From Paralithodes platypus (Eukaryota > Arthropoda > Malacostraca > Decapoda > Lithodidae): a stretch of 64,000 bases of DNA. The stretch is from contig CM064523.1 of the NCBI GenBank assembly GCA_032716605.1, positions 40,207,526 through 40,271,525 of the forward strand, read 5' to 3'. The translations under genes were made by a program, and so were the position numbers. Of the stretch, positions 11,754-23,538 are shown piece after piece. The stretch's first letter is position 1. Every line of letters begins with the position of its first letter. The notes beneath the pieces were generated by a model. The model ran no database searches and was not told the origin of the DNA. It was given only the letters and a program-made list of their open reading frames with translations.

Positions 11754-12678
11754 AGTGATGGAGACAAAAGGCATAATTGCCTGTGGCGAGTGCCTCTCCC
11801 AGAGTTGAAAGAGTGACAGGGCCAAAATCAAGGGACGTTCGAGCTAAAATGCCTGGACACACGGAGTTTGAAGCAATTTAAGTCATAGGAAGAGAGAAAG
11901 ACTGATTCTGGGAGAGAGTTCCTGAGCTCAGTTATTGGGCAGAAGAAAGATTGAAAATAAAGTTTCACTCTTGGGTTGGAGAGTTGCACAGAGTAGGGGT
12001 GGGATTGTGTTGCAAGACGGGTGCTACATGCTCTACGAAGAGGGGGTGGTATACATTGAGAGAGCTCTGAAGAACAATGATTATTGTAATAGCGGCATAA
12101 TAGTGGGAGATGCAACATTGCAGCGAAGAGAGAGAGACCAGATAATTGGTGAGTGGACGTTAGTTTATGAGACGGAAGGCTTTCTTTTCTAGTTTGTCTA
12201 GAAGTGCTGTGTGAGAGGATCCTCCCAACATGTGTGAACAATACTCAATATATGGACGCAATGTTCCCCTGTACAGAGTAAAAAGCTGCGCAGGGGTAAT
12301 GAACCACCGGAGGCGGTTGAGCACACCCAGCTTCTGGGAAGCTTGTTTTAGCAAAAGTGATAATATGATGTTTCCAAGAGAGATCAGAAGAAAAAGAGAC
12401 ACCGAGAATATTAAGAGAAGATGAAGGGTGTATTTGTATGTTGTTGCAGAGCAAGTTATAGTTTTCTGGAAGGGGCGACGAGTTGACAGATAGAGAAATT
12501 GAATTTTGGAAGCATTGAAAGTAACAAGGTTTTCTCTGCCCCAATTAGAGATAGTAGAGAGATCAGAAGGTAGGTACTTTATGGCCTCCTTACGTGAGGT
12601 TTGGAGTTCCTGCTGTGAATGATGTGACGCCTGCAGCTTAGCAGAACGCCACGTGGGCTCAGCCGCTCGCTTGGCCAC
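11754..12678 (-). pseudogene. LINE 3' fragment (RT C-terminus and tail)
   Basis: Minus-strand frames at 12160-12678 and 11828-12241 encode the C-terminal region after RT of a jockey/CR1-type LINE: a WGRENLVTFNASK block, then LRPYIEYCSHML and KLEKKAFRLIN. The second frame continues with the terminal part (SQCIPPPLRRACSTR, RNSLPESVF). A frame change occurs near 12200. The RT core is missing, so the copy is 5'-truncated. The left part matches 20340-20785, another copy of the same family. Confidence 0.8.
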
Positions 12679-12744
12679 TCGCTAGCACTCACCAGGGCAG
12701 TGTATTTGGCTACAGTCTATCTACAATGTTGTACTTTCTTTCTT

Positions 12745-14924
12745 GTGAATCGTCATGTCACAGGCAGTACAGAAGTGGTCTTTATTTTCGCCTGTGACAA
12801 TGCCTTATATTTTATATCATGAGTTGAACATAAGATGCATTGTAGTGAAGGAGAGAGAGAGCGAGCGGGCAGTGAGACGGTAGTGAGTGTTGCTTTTCCT
12901 CCTCCCTCCTCCCTCCCGGAGGAGTCCCTCGCTCGCGTGATCTTTCTCTCGGTTTTGATTGGCTGGTGGTTCCTGGCGCCTTCTGCAGGCCTGCTGCCTG
13001 GTGATGTAGCGGCCTGTGATTGGCTGACCACCGTGCCTTTGTGTGTGATCCTGGAGGGGTCCCGAGGAGCTTCTCTCTTCAGAGCTTGCTTGACCAGCAT
13101 ACCCTTAACATCTCCCTTTGCACTCTGTCCCCCGACTCCTACTTATAGAACACTTTCTCTCTCTCTCAACTTCTTACCTCTCATTCTTCCAATCTATTTA
13201 ATACCATAACTCCCCTTTAGTTCTACACGATTTCATATATCGGCCATCGTATTATATGCTGAAGCTCTCAGATACTACATGTTTAGTTAGGCATTTTGGA
13301 AGGGTTACCCTTTTGTCTGTAGAGGTTCGACACACTCACAGTGTTTCCCTACCTGTATCTTGGTGGTCTGCTGGGCTATTTAATGCTAGACTGAGGTAAG
13401 GCTACTGGTGTTGCGATTTCCGATGTGTACTAGGTGTTGTTGAACCTGTACAATCGCAACGGATACGTGGGAAGCCTAGGTTGTCTTTCTGAATGTGTAC
13501 CTTGTGAGTTTAGCCTTGTGTTGCGAGTGAGGGCTTTTGCCTCTGCCAACCAACACTTTGCTAACTCGTTTATTTTGACTTTAAGATGGTCGCCAGGAGA
13601 GAACCAGATACTAGCGATCTGGATCTCTCAAGAGAGCACCCCGTCACTTAACTTAATTTGGCCGCACAGCCTTAAGGACTTCGCTAGGCTATGAGCCGCT
13701 TGCTCAGCCATTGATTCCTAGCCTACTACATCCCAGCTAGACTTTATTCGCCTAGCAGACACCCGATTAAGATTAAAAACTCTTTATGTTATGTATGCAT
13801 TATTATTCACGGCATTTATTAGTCTAAGTTGTTGTTGAGTTGCACAACCATAGTAGGCTGTTTCGTTGATAAGGAAGTACTTCTTTTGCTGTTGGAGTTC
13901 CTACTAGTGTGCATTTATTATTATTCCCGTGCCAGTTAACCCTATATGTCCATACAATTGTCATATTCTGTTCCTGCTTTATATAACCGTTCAAAATCCG
14001 ATTCGATCATCTTAAGTAGCATCCGACTTTCTTCAGAAGATTACGGTTCGATGCTTTAGGACTTTCATCCACTTCCTTTAACCCTTTATTAGCGGCTCAC
14101 CACTTAAGTCGTATTTAATAAAGCTGGACTATGTGGCGGCGCTCGACATAACTCGAGTGGCAATTTCAGCACGTAATGTGGCTGAGAGAGAGAGACAAGT
14201 GGTGGCAGGAGACTAGCGAGCGTATGACTGCTCCAGACCACCGTGGCGAACCTACTGACACAAATCTCAGCTCCCTCCTCCCTCTCTCACTCGCTACATA
14301 CTCAATTATGTACCGAAAGTACCGAATTACCTGCTTTTTGCACTCGCATTGCACGGTTATTGCAAGAAAACTATCCATCATACAAGGATCGTTATGGTGT
14401 CATTCGAAAGCTCTGTTTATGCCCTTTCAGGGATAGAAACTTGTTTTACGTTCTGGGTCTTATTTAGGCATGAAAATGATCACGTAAACAGCCCTATTTT
14501 GGCTAAAAACACCCCGCTGGGCGGAACACATAAATAAACCGCATAGGCCGCTCGTAAGGTGTTAATATAGGAGTGACAGTTTGTTATTGTTTAGAGTAAC
14601 GTTAAATATACCTTCTTCTAGTTTGCATTAAATCATTGCAGTGATTTAATTAAGCTTTCTATCTTTTTCCTTGTATACTTTAGTAACGTAATTGTATGTT
14701 GTTGTGACCAGGCTGTATCAGAGATCATCAGCCTGAAGTAGTAGTGCACTTATACCGAGTTATAGGATACCCCGTTATCGCAGATTTAACTCTGGAGGGT
14801 ATAGGTGTTTTTGTGCGCCGGCATTATAAGTTCGAGGGTTGGATCTAGTGTTACCGTTGTGGCTGTGTGCCTTTCTAGTCCAGTGATTAAGAGCCCTTGT
14901 TTTATACGAGCCCCGGTCGTAACA
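12745..14924 (+). repeat. Diverged LTR related to the Gmr1-type element, split by a MITE
   Basis: Read on the plus strand, several blocks align with the reverse complement of the 2161-4046 LTR. Examples are GGTCGCCAGGAGAGA with TCTCAAGAGAGCACCC near 13590-13640, AACGTTAAATATACCTTCTT near 14600, ATAGGATACCCCGTT near 14765, and a 3' edge ending GTAACA at 14924. The order is the same as in the intact LTR. No coding region follows in either direction, so it is a solo LTR or fragment of a related older family. The left edge is approximate, and the MITE at 14088-14565 lies inside it. Confidence 0.7.
14088..14565 (+). mobile_element. TTAA-type (piggyBac-like) MITE, copy 1
   Basis: The element is bounded by TTAA at 14088-14091 and 14562-14565. 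Its ends read TTAACCCTTTATTAGCGGC and, inward from the right, TTAACACCTTACGAGCGGC, an imperfect inverted repeat of about 19 bp. A second copy lies inverted at 38710-39197 and aligns over nearly its full length. It has no plausible transposase and is probably moved in trans by a piggyBac enzyme. It interrupts the diverged LTR. Confidence 0.85.
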
Positions 14925-15184
14925 ATGATGTGTGCGTATTTGTGTGTATGTGTTGTGTATGTATTTGTGTTGTGGAAATGTACAAACTATGCTTTATAAA
15001 GGCAGGGATGTAGTTGGTTGCAAGAGTTCCAAATTACCACTAGGGGGCAAAGGTTATTTCTAAGGATATTGCAGGGGTTTGTATATACCTTGTATTGAAT
15101 TATATAGATTTTTTGTTTAAGAGACAATGACCGGAGGAAGGAAAAACACAGACAAAACAAAAAGGTCCATGTGCCTAAATGCAT

Positions 15185-15905
15185 CCTCCATTCATAAAAT
15201 GTTTGTAACAACTGGATTTAAACTTTTGTAGATTGTAAGTTTGTGGAAAGCAACTCGAGGGAAGTTAATTCCAAAGAGTAGTAGTTCTAGGGATAAATGA
15301 ATTTTGATAAGCAGAAGTTCTGCATTGTGGAGGAGAAAGTGTAAATTCATGGGCGCTCTCAGCTGCCCTAGTTCTACGGGGAAAGATGTGGAGAGGCGGC
15401 ACAATTGAAGCAAGTTCCTCGGAACAATTGCTGTGAAAATATCTGTAGAATAATGCAAGGGATGCAACGTTTCTTCGTATAGATAATGTAGGAAGGTCCT
15501 GTGTGATTGCAGGGTTATTGATTAATCTAATAGCTTTATTTTGAATTTTGTCCAACTGCCTCAATGCAACCACTCCACTTCCACTCCACAGAGGTGAACA
15601 GTAATTCATCTGAGAACGCACATGACTTTTATATATTACGGCCAATTGCTCGTCAGTGAAGAATTCTTGACCTCTGTACAGGAGTCCCAGTTTTTTAGAG
15701 GCATTCTTAGCAATGCTTCTAACATAATGTGTCCAGCTCAAGTTAGTAGTTAATGTTACACCGAGAATGTCAATACTAGGGGAAGTGGGAATATTTACAT
15801 CATTAAAAAATATATGGGAGTCAGTGAGATTCTGTCGGTTAGAAAATTGAATGTACTTGGTTTTCTGTGCATTAAAGAAAACTAGATTCTTTTGTCCCCA
15901 TTCAT
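15185..15905 (-). pseudogene. LINE 3' fragment, second family
   Basis: The frame from about 15900 down to 15265 encodes the region after RT of a LINE: WGQKNLVFFNAQKTKYIQF, then DILGVTLTTNLSW, MNYCSPLWSG and QLDKIQNKAIRLIN, ending in FIPRTTTLWN. The order is normal for jockey/CR1-type elements. The RT core is absent, so the copy is 5'-truncated. The right edge is a GT-rich microsatellite whose threonine/histidine-rich translation is meaningless. Confidence 0.82.
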
Positions 15906-16125
15906 GTGTGTGTGGGTGCAAAGGTGGTGTGTGTGTATGCTTGTATAATGTTTGTGTGTATGTGATTGTTTGCATATAAGCGTGACATGTGTGTGTATTC
16001 TTGTATATAAGTGGTGTGTATGGGTGTAGGTGTGATTGTTTGCATATATGAGTGGTATGTGTGTGTATGTTTGTATGTATGTGGAGTGTGTGTGTGAGTA
16101 TACGTGTAAGGTGTGTGTTTCACTG
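15903..16125. repeat. GT-rich microsatellite
   Basis: Imperfect TGTG, TGTATG and GTGTGTAT tracts abut the LINE fragment. A second GT tract lies at 16262-16345. No gene is present. Confidence 0.85.
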
Positions 16126-16129
16126 CCTT

Positions 16130-16475
16130 ATTATTTGGACAATTATTACTTTAAGCCAAGTGACGATGACTGAACAAACATAAACGAATGAGCAATGAAG
16201 CCATTGTATCCTCATCATTGCCCTCAGAGAAACAAACACTGCAGAGTAATTACTAAAGTACACTGTGGTGGTGTGTTTGTGTGTGTGTACTGTATATGTG
16301 TGAGCTGTGTAAGCGAGCGTGCGCGTGTGTGTGCTCCTTAAGCGGCACACCTCCTTATTGGATGTTCTTTACTCTAAGTTGAGTACCAACGTCGTAGTAA
16401 ACATATACAAGGGAGCAACCAGTGCCTCCGAGAGATAAACACTGCAGACCAATTAGTAAAATACACGGGGCTCTT
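16130..16475. repeat. Duplicated unit of about 120 bp split by a GT tract
   Basis: Two related segments, about 16135-16262 and 16355-16475, share the order CTTTA..CTAAGT, GAGCAA..., then AAACACTGCAGA with AATTA.TAAA.TACAC. They are separated by the GT tract. The origin is unknown. Confidence 0.5.
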
Positions 16476-17067
16476 ATGTATTAGAGAGTTGTGCGATAGG
16501 GCTGTTCTCAGACATAATCACTGTTTGTTATTTGTTCACTAATTAAATTGCCGCTTGTACACTAACACAATGTCCTTGGTACTAATATTTTCTTCAAAAA
16601 CTTGGCCATTTAGACAGCACAGTAGTAAAATTAATATACTTTCAGTTTCAATGTTGCTTGTTTATTTTTTATTTCGCTGTTGACTGTATATCACAGCAAT
16701 GCAGAGGAAAGAGTTGGCACATAAAGATAACATACTTACGAAAGTAGAGCAACATATATAATAGGGTTTCCACATTAACCCGGCAACGGCAAGAAAGCTC
16801 ATAAGAAGTTTTACTTGGCGAGGGCGGCAAAGCTCTTAAGAGGGAGGCCTAAAAAACACATCTAAAAGGCCCCAGTAGCTCTAAAAAAAAAAATTTTTTG
16901 TTTTCCCCTATACCTCATATCACTCCTCCACATCCCCTCCTTCCTCCCTTTCTCCTCTCCCTTCAATTATCACCTATTTTCCCTGTTATTCCATAATTCG
17001 TTGGTATATTTTTGTGCTAACATTAGCAAACTGTGTGGAGGATGTGCTTACGTGCCTAGCGGGTGTG
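16476..17067. other. Unassigned AT- and pyrimidine-rich DNA
   Basis: I see no gene. A CT-rich tract lies at about 16910-16985. Confidence 0.5.
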
Positions 17068-17070
17068 TTA

Positions 17071-19018
17071 AGGCGCGGTTACACATGCCCGAGTTGCCTG
17101 AATCGGTGACAAAAGTTGCTCCGTGGAGCAACTTTTGCGCCCCAGGCAACTTTTTCGGGACCCATTTGTCACCCGAATAGGGCAACTTTTGCGTCCCGAA
17201 CATACGGGACGCATCGCCTGTTGCGGCAACTATAAATATGGGTTGCATGCAATAGTAGTAATGTGATAACTATATATATGATGTGCAAGCATTAATATAC
17301 TATAATAATGCTCAATCCTTAAATATATATGTCATCACAGTATAATATTCAATAAATTGGGATGAGAGAAAACGGTTTAATCAAGAAGTAGGCTACAGTA
17401 TGAATGAGAAATTTCAAGTTTGTACAAATAGCCTACAATATCTTTGGGCAAGAATGGGAAGAATATTCTCTCAGGGGATTAAATATATCATATATCGGTT
17501 ATTATAATCAACTTACAATTATAATTTGCAACAGTAAACTATTTGTTATAACTAAATATGAATAGTAGCTTAGTTACTGCAATGGTTAGCCTAATACTTC
17601 CTTCCGTTTACAAATTATGTATTCTGCATGTTTTGTAATCTTGATAAAATACCGTATTTATGCATTATAGGTTCGGTTAATGCGAAGTGCTAAATAGTAG
17701 GCTACTCTTTAAATAACTTAGTAGTCTACATATTATACGGTAATAGTGTTTGGCCTGAATTAGTAGGCTATGTTGTGGAAATATATTCCCTATGTAGCCT
17801 ATAGCCTAAATATATATATATATATATTCCATATACAGTAGGCTATATTAAACTAAATAAGTTTTAATACTTCTAATGATAATGTGACAGGTGATATCCG
17901 AACCTTAAGAGCTATAAAATACCACATGGAACACATAAAATCGTAGCCTACATATAATACAGTAAACACAAGCAAGGAAAGAAATAATGTCACTGCCTAT
18001 TTTAAATGTGTAATACGTAAAGCAAGGCCTGTGATTGGCTAAACCGGGTGAGCCCGGGTCAGCCAGTCTTCTCTCTCGCTTACTTCTTGGTTTATAATTT
18101 CTTTATCTTGCTTGTGTTTACTTTATGATATACTGTATATGCTATTATTGTGTTTCCTGTGTTCTTTACGAGCTCTTTAGATTCGGATAGTACTGTAATT
18201 TATAAAGTAATCATTAAAATTACTTAAACATATCTAGTTTAATGAATAAATAAGGAACAATACAGATCAATTAATGATCAGGGTAATGATAAGATAGCCA
18301 ATCATAAGCGTGCTTCTGTTTAACTGACTTGCAAACATCAAACACTTTATTTTATGGTGCCCTATATATATAGAGGAGAGAGTAAAGGAAACAGCGCTAC
18401 AACAACCTTACGTTGAGGAGGAAAATCAAGTGATAGGAAATCTACTGTTCAAAGAAGAAAACCAGGAACGAGTGAAGAAGATGTTATATGGTATGTGGAG
18501 AACAAGAACCAAGAAAATGAAGGAGCTGGAATAAGAAGAAATAGATTATAATGCAACATAGAGAAAAAAGAAAAAGAAATACAATATAATATAACAGAGC
18601 ACGTCACAAAAGGAAAATTACAAGAACCTCTCAGGGAAGTTCCGTTGTTAAGGCATTACTTCCCGAACCACATCTGATCTGATCTGTTCTTGCACTTTTA
18701 CCGACAGACATGGATTCATGTCGCTTGTTTTATGTAATGGTGAGCAATATAGTCATACATATCTTGGTTTTTATATATGCTCAGCTTTATCATAGGGATT
18801 GTGATGTATTAATAGCGTGACGGGAAGCTAAAACGGCCGAATTAAGACCAATTAATTTCGAAGTGAGAACGAAAGAGTGTACGTGAGTGCCATTAAAATC
18901 TGTGCTACGAGCAACTCGGCCATGTGTAACCACTTTTTTTTGGGTCTCAGAAAAGTTGCCCGTAGCGGTGACAAAAGTTGCTTGGATGGCAAAAATTTGG
19001 GCATGTGTAACTGCCCCT
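17071..19018. mobile_element. PIF/Harbinger-type non-autonomous element
   Basis: The left end reads AGGCGCGGTTACACATGCCC. The right end, inward on the minus strand, reads AGGGGCAGTTACACATGCCC, a 20-bp inverted repeat with three mismatches. Both sides are flanked by TTA (17068-17070 and 19019-19021), the 3-bp duplication of the Harbinger superfamily. The motif GGTGACAAAAGTTGC recurs just inside both ends, and several further GCAACTTTT motifs lie near the left end. The interior is AT-rich without a credible ORF, so it would need a transposase in trans. Confidence 0.75.
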
Positions 19019-19021
19019 TTA

Positions 19022-20262
19022 CATAACCGAGAGTGTGTATGAGTAGGCTCAGTGTGGCTTGAGGCCTCGTAGAGGGAGGGGTTGCCTCAATTTGCTCCAT
19101 AATTCATGAATGGGCTGGTCCATGTATATTCGCGATTTTGACCAGAAAAATTATATTTTAACTTGTTTTATTGTTGTTACAGGTTACTATCTTCATAGTG
19201 AAGGTAAAATAGGCTCATATGAATAAGTAATAACGATATTTATCGTAAAATGACGATTATAGGCCTGAATGGAGCCTATATGCTCACCCATGGGCATCGA
19301 GTTCAATACCCCCTGCTCGCCGTTTATAGGTTAAAGGGTTCTACACAGAAAGAATAGCACATCAATTAAAAAAACATAATACACATATATGATGAGGAAA
19401 CAAGATGAGGGTATTTGTATTAAACCTGCAGCTGCGACATGAAAGGTTTTACGGGGTGAATGGGAAGTTATTTCCGGAATCTGACACTTAATATACAAAA
19501 TATAAAAGACACCAGTGCTGGGAAAATGGATGCAATATATGATTATGTGGTATGTCTCCTTACCACCACCTCCTCTCTTCCCCTTACATGTGTCCACCCC
19601 TCCTCTCCCTTTATTCTATTTCTTCCCTCCACCCACTTCCTATACTTCCTCCCTCCTGCCTCAAATATGTGTTATCAACCTCCTCTAACTTCTCCCCTAC
19701 CTCCCACCTCCCTCCTACTTGTTGTAGAGAGCGAAGAAACTGAATCAGAGAGAGAGAGGGTCTATGCTACTCTGCCGTCACAGTAATATGTTTTTCACTT
19801 GATGTTTGCTCCTTACACTTATATTATGGTTCTTCAATGTTCACATGTCCATTATACTAGTCAAATATGCATGTAAGGTGCAATAATATTACTATAATTT
19901 ATTATATTTTAAATACATTTTCTTTTGTCCAAATTGAAGCTAAGTCTGTTGCACTGGCGGACCTAGACTGTAGCGACTTCACGCAGTCCTCAGGTTAAAG
20001 AAGACAAACAAAAACATCAGGAGAGGAAGACAGAATTATTTAATTTGATACATAATTGTAGGGGACGGATGATTAAAATAGATAAATGAATACAATAGAA
20101 CATAAGGGAAATCCTTATTAATACAAATTATATCGAAACAAACGGTAGGTAAGTGAGACAGGCTCGTCCTATGACAAGGTAACAACAAACATATTATATA
20201 TGTTAATTCATTTTTTATTTTAGAAAATAAAATGAAAATGAGTTAAAATTATCGAGATTATC
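19022..20262. other. Unassigned intergenic DNA with pyrimidine tract
   Basis: A strongly CT-rich stretch lies at 19550-19735; open frames across it are compositional. Nothing else is recognisable. Confidence 0.5.
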
Positions 20263-20339
20263 CAGGGTGTCACAAAGTAAGTGTGCCAAACTTCAGGATT
20301 AGGTTATAAATATATATATATTTTGTTTTTCTATGTGAA

Positions 20340-20778
20340 TGAGGAATACAAAAAGCATAGCTGCCTGCAGCGAGTGCCTCCCCCAGATTTCAAAGAGTGA
20401 CAGGGCCGAAATCAAGGGACGTTCGCGCTAAAATGCCTGGACACACAGAGTTTGAAGCAATTTAAGTCATAGGAAGAGGGAAAGACTGATTATGGGAGAG
20501 CGTTCCAGAGCTCAGCAGTTGAATAGAAGAAAGTCTGAGAATAGCGTTTCACTCATGGGTTGGGGAGTTGCACAGAGTAGGGGTGGGATTGTGTTGCAAG
20601 GCGGGTACTACGTACCCTACGTAGAGGAGGTGGTATACACTTGGAAAGCTCCGAGGAACACTGATTATTGTAGTAGCGATAGAATAGCAAGAGAGATGCA
20701 ACATTGCGGCGAAGAGAGAGAGATTGCAGAGAGTTGGTGAGTGGACGGGAATTAATGATACGAAAGGCTTTCCTTTCT

Positions 20779-20785
<7 letters not shown>
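20340..20785 (-). mobile_element. LINE 3' tail, same family as 11754-12193
   Basis: About 440 bp align closely with the 3' end of the LINE fragment at 11754-12193, starting at the shared block GCGAGTGCCTC and running through GACAGGGCC.AAATCAAGGGACGTTCG. Only the terminal coding part and tail remain. It stops at a long TA tract, probably the insertion edge. Confidence 0.75.

Positions 20786-20842
<57 letters not shown>
20785..20842. repeat. TA microsatellite
   Basis: An almost pure (TA)n tract of about 55 bp at the right edge of the LINE tail. Confidence 0.95.
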
Positions 20843-20844
<2 letters not shown>

Positions 20845-21498
20845 TATAAGCATTAAATGGATTATATGCAAACATGTAAATCTCAACCATTCAACAAATA
20901 TTTTACAATAATACGATATGTATCTTCTCAATGCTTGAGATGTAGATTTTTTTGTTTAGAACAATTTATGCAAAGAATCATCCACATAATCCTATTTTCT
21001 TTGAAACTAAATTACTCTGAGTACATTTCCACAAACTTAATTTTCGCAACAGTTTAATCCAGCTCTTATAGGTGTTTTCATGAATGAAGAACATCTTATC
21101 AAATTTCCTACTCCTTTTATTTTTCCTTATTCCATTTGTTTGTAAACAAACACAAACTAAAATCCTGAAGTTTGGTACACCTATTTTGGGATACCCTGTA
21201 GAATGTATATACTAAAAAATACAGGCAGATACACAGATGCAGTTATGCAGGTGTAAGTAAAATATATCGTGACTGACTGAAGTGCTCTGGGTAATTATAA
21301 GACAAATATCAATTAGTTGATAAGAATATAGAGATGAAAACATTAATTAAAGCAAAAGAAGGCAGAGAAAGAACAAACATGTACAGATAATAGTAAGTTT
21401 GCCACTGACTGCGGTACCGATTACACGCACCTTCTACCCTCCTGCCAGTGACTTGTATCGAAGCCAGTCTTGATCATAGTCGCTGTAGAGTGAGCAGA

Positions 21499-22205
21499 AT
21501 GGACACAACTACTATACAACTGTTATTAGACAATCAACGGAAGGTGTATAATGACTCCTCGGAAAGACTTGAAAAACAGTTTATTGAACATATCAAATCA
21601 AGTGAAAGGAAAATGAGTGATATTGTCTCCAGCTTGGAATTCACCCAGGCAGAATTACAGGAGGCAAAGCAACACTTGAAGCACCTTAGAACTCTGTTAC
21701 TGAACAACTCTGAAAAACTAGCCAGGCTACGCCAAGAAAATGAAGAACTGAAACTTAATTTTATGGAAGCTACACGACGTCTTGACCAACTGGATGATCA
21801 AACCAGGAAAATAAATTTAAGGATTAGCGGTATTACGGAACAACCTCAAGAAAACATCTGAACAAACCCAGCATAAACTGTGCCGTCTTCTGCGCGAAAA
21901 ACTAAACCTCACACCAGAAATTGAACAAGTTTATCGCATCAGTAAGTTCTCAGCTAATCAACCAAGAGATATCATTGTGAAATTCAGTAGAATAAAGGAC
22001 CGGAACACAGTGTACCAAAACCGTAAACTTCTGAAGGGTACATACATTTTCATAAATGAGGATCTCTGCCCAGGGTCAATGGATGTGCGGTGCCGTCAAA
22101 TGCCAGCCTTCACAGAAGCGAAAAAAAATGGGAAAGCAGTTTTCTTCAATTATCGCACATTGGTAGTAAGGGAGCGACGCCGCGGCCAACCTATGGAGCC
22201 CCAAG
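21499..22205 (+). pseudogene. LINE ORF1p, N-terminal part (coiled coil and RNA-binding region)
   Basis: The ATG at 21499 opens a frame whose first 110 residues are a coiled coil rich in L, E, K and Q (KLARLRQENEELKLNFME). An RRM-like strand follows (RKINLRISGITE), then, after a one-base frameshift near 21855, a C-terminal RNA-binding module (RDIIVKFSRIKDRNTVYQ, then FFNYRTLVV). This arrangement resembles L1-type ORF1 proteins, which trimerise and bind RNA. At 22205 it is cut by the hAT insertion and resumes at 32633. Confidence 0.8.
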
Positions 22206-22688
22206 CAGTGCTGCCGGGTTACCGAGTGTTGTTTTCCGTTTGCGCTTTGTGCCCCTCCCCCATGGTCTGACGTCATGGATAATGACGTCATTACACCATT
22301 TTCTTTGGTACAATCAGGTAACGAAAATGTAGTACACATTGAAAATGGGGTAACAAAGACAAATGTGCATACCACATTGAAAATGGGGTAACAGAGACAA
22401 ATGTGCATAATATATAAACACAGAGGTTGATAGTAGTACTATTTTACTATTTAGATGACGAGTTATACAACCACATAACTTCAGTGCGCTCAACCACATA
22501 GGCTACACAAATAACAAATAGGCTAACAAAATAATCCAAACATACAAACCGCAAGCATAATAATGATAAATAAACACTGCAGTTAGTAGTACATATTTAT
22601 GTGATTTAGATGGCGAGGTATACAATCATATACATTTATAACCGATAACAACAATTACTCCTAATATACAAACAGCAAACATACAATA

Positions 22689-23177
22689 TTAACCCTTCCT
22701 ACCCGGTCTGCCTTAGGTAAGGACAGCACGGAAGAAGGGCCGCTACCCGGTATGCCTTATCTAAGGCATGAGCTTAATAGCCTAATTAAGCTTGGTCCGA
22801 ACGCCGTGCGTACGACGTATGTCAACAAACCCAAGCGTTCGTCACCGCACCTCCGAAAACAAGAAGGAGAAGACTCCTCAATGTTATTGTTCTGACGTCA
22901 TGACGAAATTAGTGTCTAAAAAGCCCCCATATTGGCAACATCTCTGCAATACTGGCTCCACTGAAATCGTCATCACAACTGAACCAGTTGACTTACAGAG
23001 CTCTACTCAATGCCAAAATACAGATTGAAAACCGCACTACGATTATTGATGAATGGGAAAGTTCTAGCAGTGAAAATAAACATAAATACGGTAGCCTAGG
23101 CCTAGACGTTTTTCAGCCATATCGCCCGGGTAGGGGCGACCGTCATTTGGTAAGACAGCCCGGGGAGGAAGGGTTAA
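22689..23177. mobile_element. TTAA-type MITE, second family
   Basis: It is bounded by TTAA at 22689-22692 and 23174-23177. The ends read TTAACCCTTCCTACCCGGTC and, inward from the right, TTAACCCTTCCTCCCCGGGC. At 489 bp it is about as long as the 14088 and 38710 elements, but it is not alignable with them inside. Two short plus-strand frames (22792-23028 and 22988-23188) show no known motif. Confidence 0.85.
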
Positions 23178-23538
23178 GGGGAGACTGACCGTTTGTTTGG
23201 TCTATAAATTCATTTATTCATATATTTTGTTTTAGTTTCCTCACTAGACCTCCATCAAACTTAGAAAAACACCCCCTAGACAAGATAAATTTGTACATTG
23301 TTCGATAGAAAAATGTTTCGGCCAAAGGCCGATTCCTTTTAAAAGTGCAGGCTCGCTGTCGCTCGCCAGGAAATAATCAACACCTAAATGGCACGAAAGG
23401 TCTTAAAATTGACAACAAAATGGGGCGAAAGGTATTAAAATCGCCAAACTAATGGGCCGAACGGCTTATAATCTCAAAACTAGTGGGGCTAAACATTAGG
23501 GAGAAGGGGGTCCAGAAAAACGGTCTGCCTCCCCTTAA
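23174..23538. mobile_element. TTAA-type MITE, third family, abutting the previous one
   Basis: The ends read TTAAGGGGAGACTGACCG and, inward from the right, TTAAGGGGAGGCAGACCG, with similarity for about 27 bp. The left TTAA is the same four bases that close the 22689 element, so the two share a target site. The interior holds three to four degenerate repeats of about 33 bp (ATGGGGCGAAAGGTATTAAAA type) at 23389-23505. No coding capacity is visible. Confidence 0.8.

Larger units (their letters stand above)
20263..21198. mobile_element. Mariner-like inverted-repeat element, interrupted
   Basis: The left end contains CAGGGTGTCACAAAGTAAG followed by CCAAACTTCAGGATT. The right end, inward, reads CAGGGTATCCCAAAATAGG followed by the same CCAAACTTCAGGATT, about 40 bp of inverted repeat. 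CAGGGTGTCCCAAAA-type ends and a TA on the right (21199-21200) fit a mariner-type element; the left TA is mutated. No mariner transposase remains. The interior holds a LINE tail (20340-20785) and a TA microsatellite. Confidence 0.65.

Noticed and set aside
12835..13209. Plus-strand ORF of 124 codons with hydrophobic stretches
   Set aside because: It lies inside the diverged LTR, has no recognised domain and a GA-rich start; coincidental opening is more likely.
15902..16123. Thr/His-rich minus-strand ORFs
   Set aside because: They are translations of a GT microsatellite beside the LINE tail.
19954..19970. CACTGGCGGACC, similar to some hAT ends
   Set aside because: No matching inverted end or 8-bp duplication could be found nearby.
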